NCBI GenBank assembly: GCA_013824045.1
Contig: PNND01000144.1
Coordinates: 1-5,998, forward strand
Length of the DNA stretch: 5,998 nt
Source: Rhodobacter sp.
GTDB lineage: Bacteria > Pseudomonadota > Alphaproteobacteria > Rhodobacterales > Rhodobacteraceae
Direction: 5' to 3'
Part shown: positions 5,626 to 5,998 of the stretch, one piece after another
How the letters are laid out: each line of letters starts with the position of its first letter
Numbering within the stretch: the stretch's first letter is position 1
The notes under the pieces: generated by a model
Told to the model about the DNA's origin: nothing
What the model saw: only the letters and a program-made list of their open reading frames with translations
The model's database searches: none
Made by a program: the position numbers and the translations under genes

Positions 5626-5998
5626 TCACGCATCACCGAGAGGCAAACATACAACTGCTTCCAGTCCACCTGCCAGCACATTGCGGAGCACGACTGTCCC
5701 GCCGTGTGCCTGAATGATCGTGCGGGCGATTGCCAGGCCAAGGCCGACGCCGCCGGTATCTCGGCTGCGAGACCCTTCCAAGCGTACGAACGGCTCAAAG
5801 ACCGCTTCAAGCTGGTCTTCGGGCAATCCCTGGCCCTTGTCCGCGATGGTGATGACGGCCAATCCCGGCGTTCGGTCCAATTTAACCATCGCCACCCCGC
5901 CATAGCGGACAGCATTGTCGATCAGGTTCCTTAGAGCGCGGTTCAAGGCATGCGGGCGGACGGTGATGGGCAGAGGCGACGACGGGGCAAGATTGGCT
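5626..5998 (-). CDS. Sensor histidine kinase, C-terminal ATPase part (5' end outside window)
   Basis: Read on the minus strand, the frame is open from the right edge (first full codon at 5997-5995) to the TGA at 5628-5626, giving 123 residues. They form most of a HATPase_c domain of a two-component sensor kinase, which autophosphorylates a histidine using ATP. The N box is NRALRNLIDNAVRYGG, the G1 box ADKGQGLP, the F box VFEPFVRLEGSRSRDTGG and the G2 box GVGLGLAIARTI, followed by the usual AHGGTVVL strand and a short tail LGDA. The TTG at 5946 is an internal leucine codon, not the start. The F box and G2 spacing resemble EnvZ/QseC-type kinases paired with OmpR-class regulators. The dimerisation domain, sensor domain and partner regulator lie beyond the window, so the stimulus is unknown. 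Confidence 0.93.
   Translation of the reverse strand, partial: ANLAPSSPLPITVRPHALNRALRNLIDNAVRYGGVAMVKLDRTPGLAVITIADKGQGLPEDQLEAVFEPFVRLEGSRSRDTGGVGLGLAIARTIIQAHGGTVVLRNVLAGGLEAVVCLPLGDA

Noticed and set aside
5620..5934. Plus-strand open frame (104 aa) opposite the kinase
   Set aside because: The minus strand has the full set of N, G1, F and G2 boxes in the correct order, so the plus frame is its shadow.

Overview
The window looks like alphaproteobacterial DNA, most likely Rhodobacterales (Paracoccus/Rhodobacter-like). This rests on high GC with G/C-rich third codon positions, the protein styles, and a DUF1612/HTH_13 gene of a family I know mainly from plasmids of Rhizobiales and Rhodobacterales. 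The last point hints at a plasmid, chromid or accessory island, but no replication, partition, transposase or integrase gene is present to prove it.

Layout. Positions 1-4166 form one plus-strand operon: the C-terminal part of a periplasmic solute-binding protein (open at the left edge), a fused two-domain inner-membrane permease, an ABC ATPase with a C-terminal TOBE-type region, and a histidine phosphatase. The junctions are tight: 4 nt between permease and ATPase, and a TGATG overlap between ATPase and phosphatase. A 14-bp perfect GC-rich hairpin sits between the binding-protein gene and the permease gene. It probably protects or trims the mRNA so that the binding protein is made in excess. 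The transporter is of the type usually auto-annotated as ferric iron. The visible part of the binding protein has no adjacent tyrosine pair, and the operon ends in a translationally coupled phosphatase, so an organophosphate or phosphonate substrate deserves equal consideration.

Positions 4167-4480 are a relatively AT-rich 314-nt gap. It holds a good sigma70-like promoter (4250-4277), a run of predicted hairpins (4282-4384), a second possible promoter (4391-4418), a 19-codon upstream ORF whose stop overlaps the next gene's start (ATGA), and an imperfect palindrome beside that start. This is the most unusual part of the window.

Positions 4481-5548 encode a DUF1612/HTH_13 (RHE_PE00001-like) protein with a C-terminal winged-helix domain and a proline-rich acidic N-terminal extension. 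After a 77-nt convergent gap, the minus strand carries the C-terminal ATPase end of a sensor histidine kinase, which runs off the right edge. I see no clearly new multi-gene system. The leader of the HTH gene and the transporter-phosphatase pairing are the best leads.
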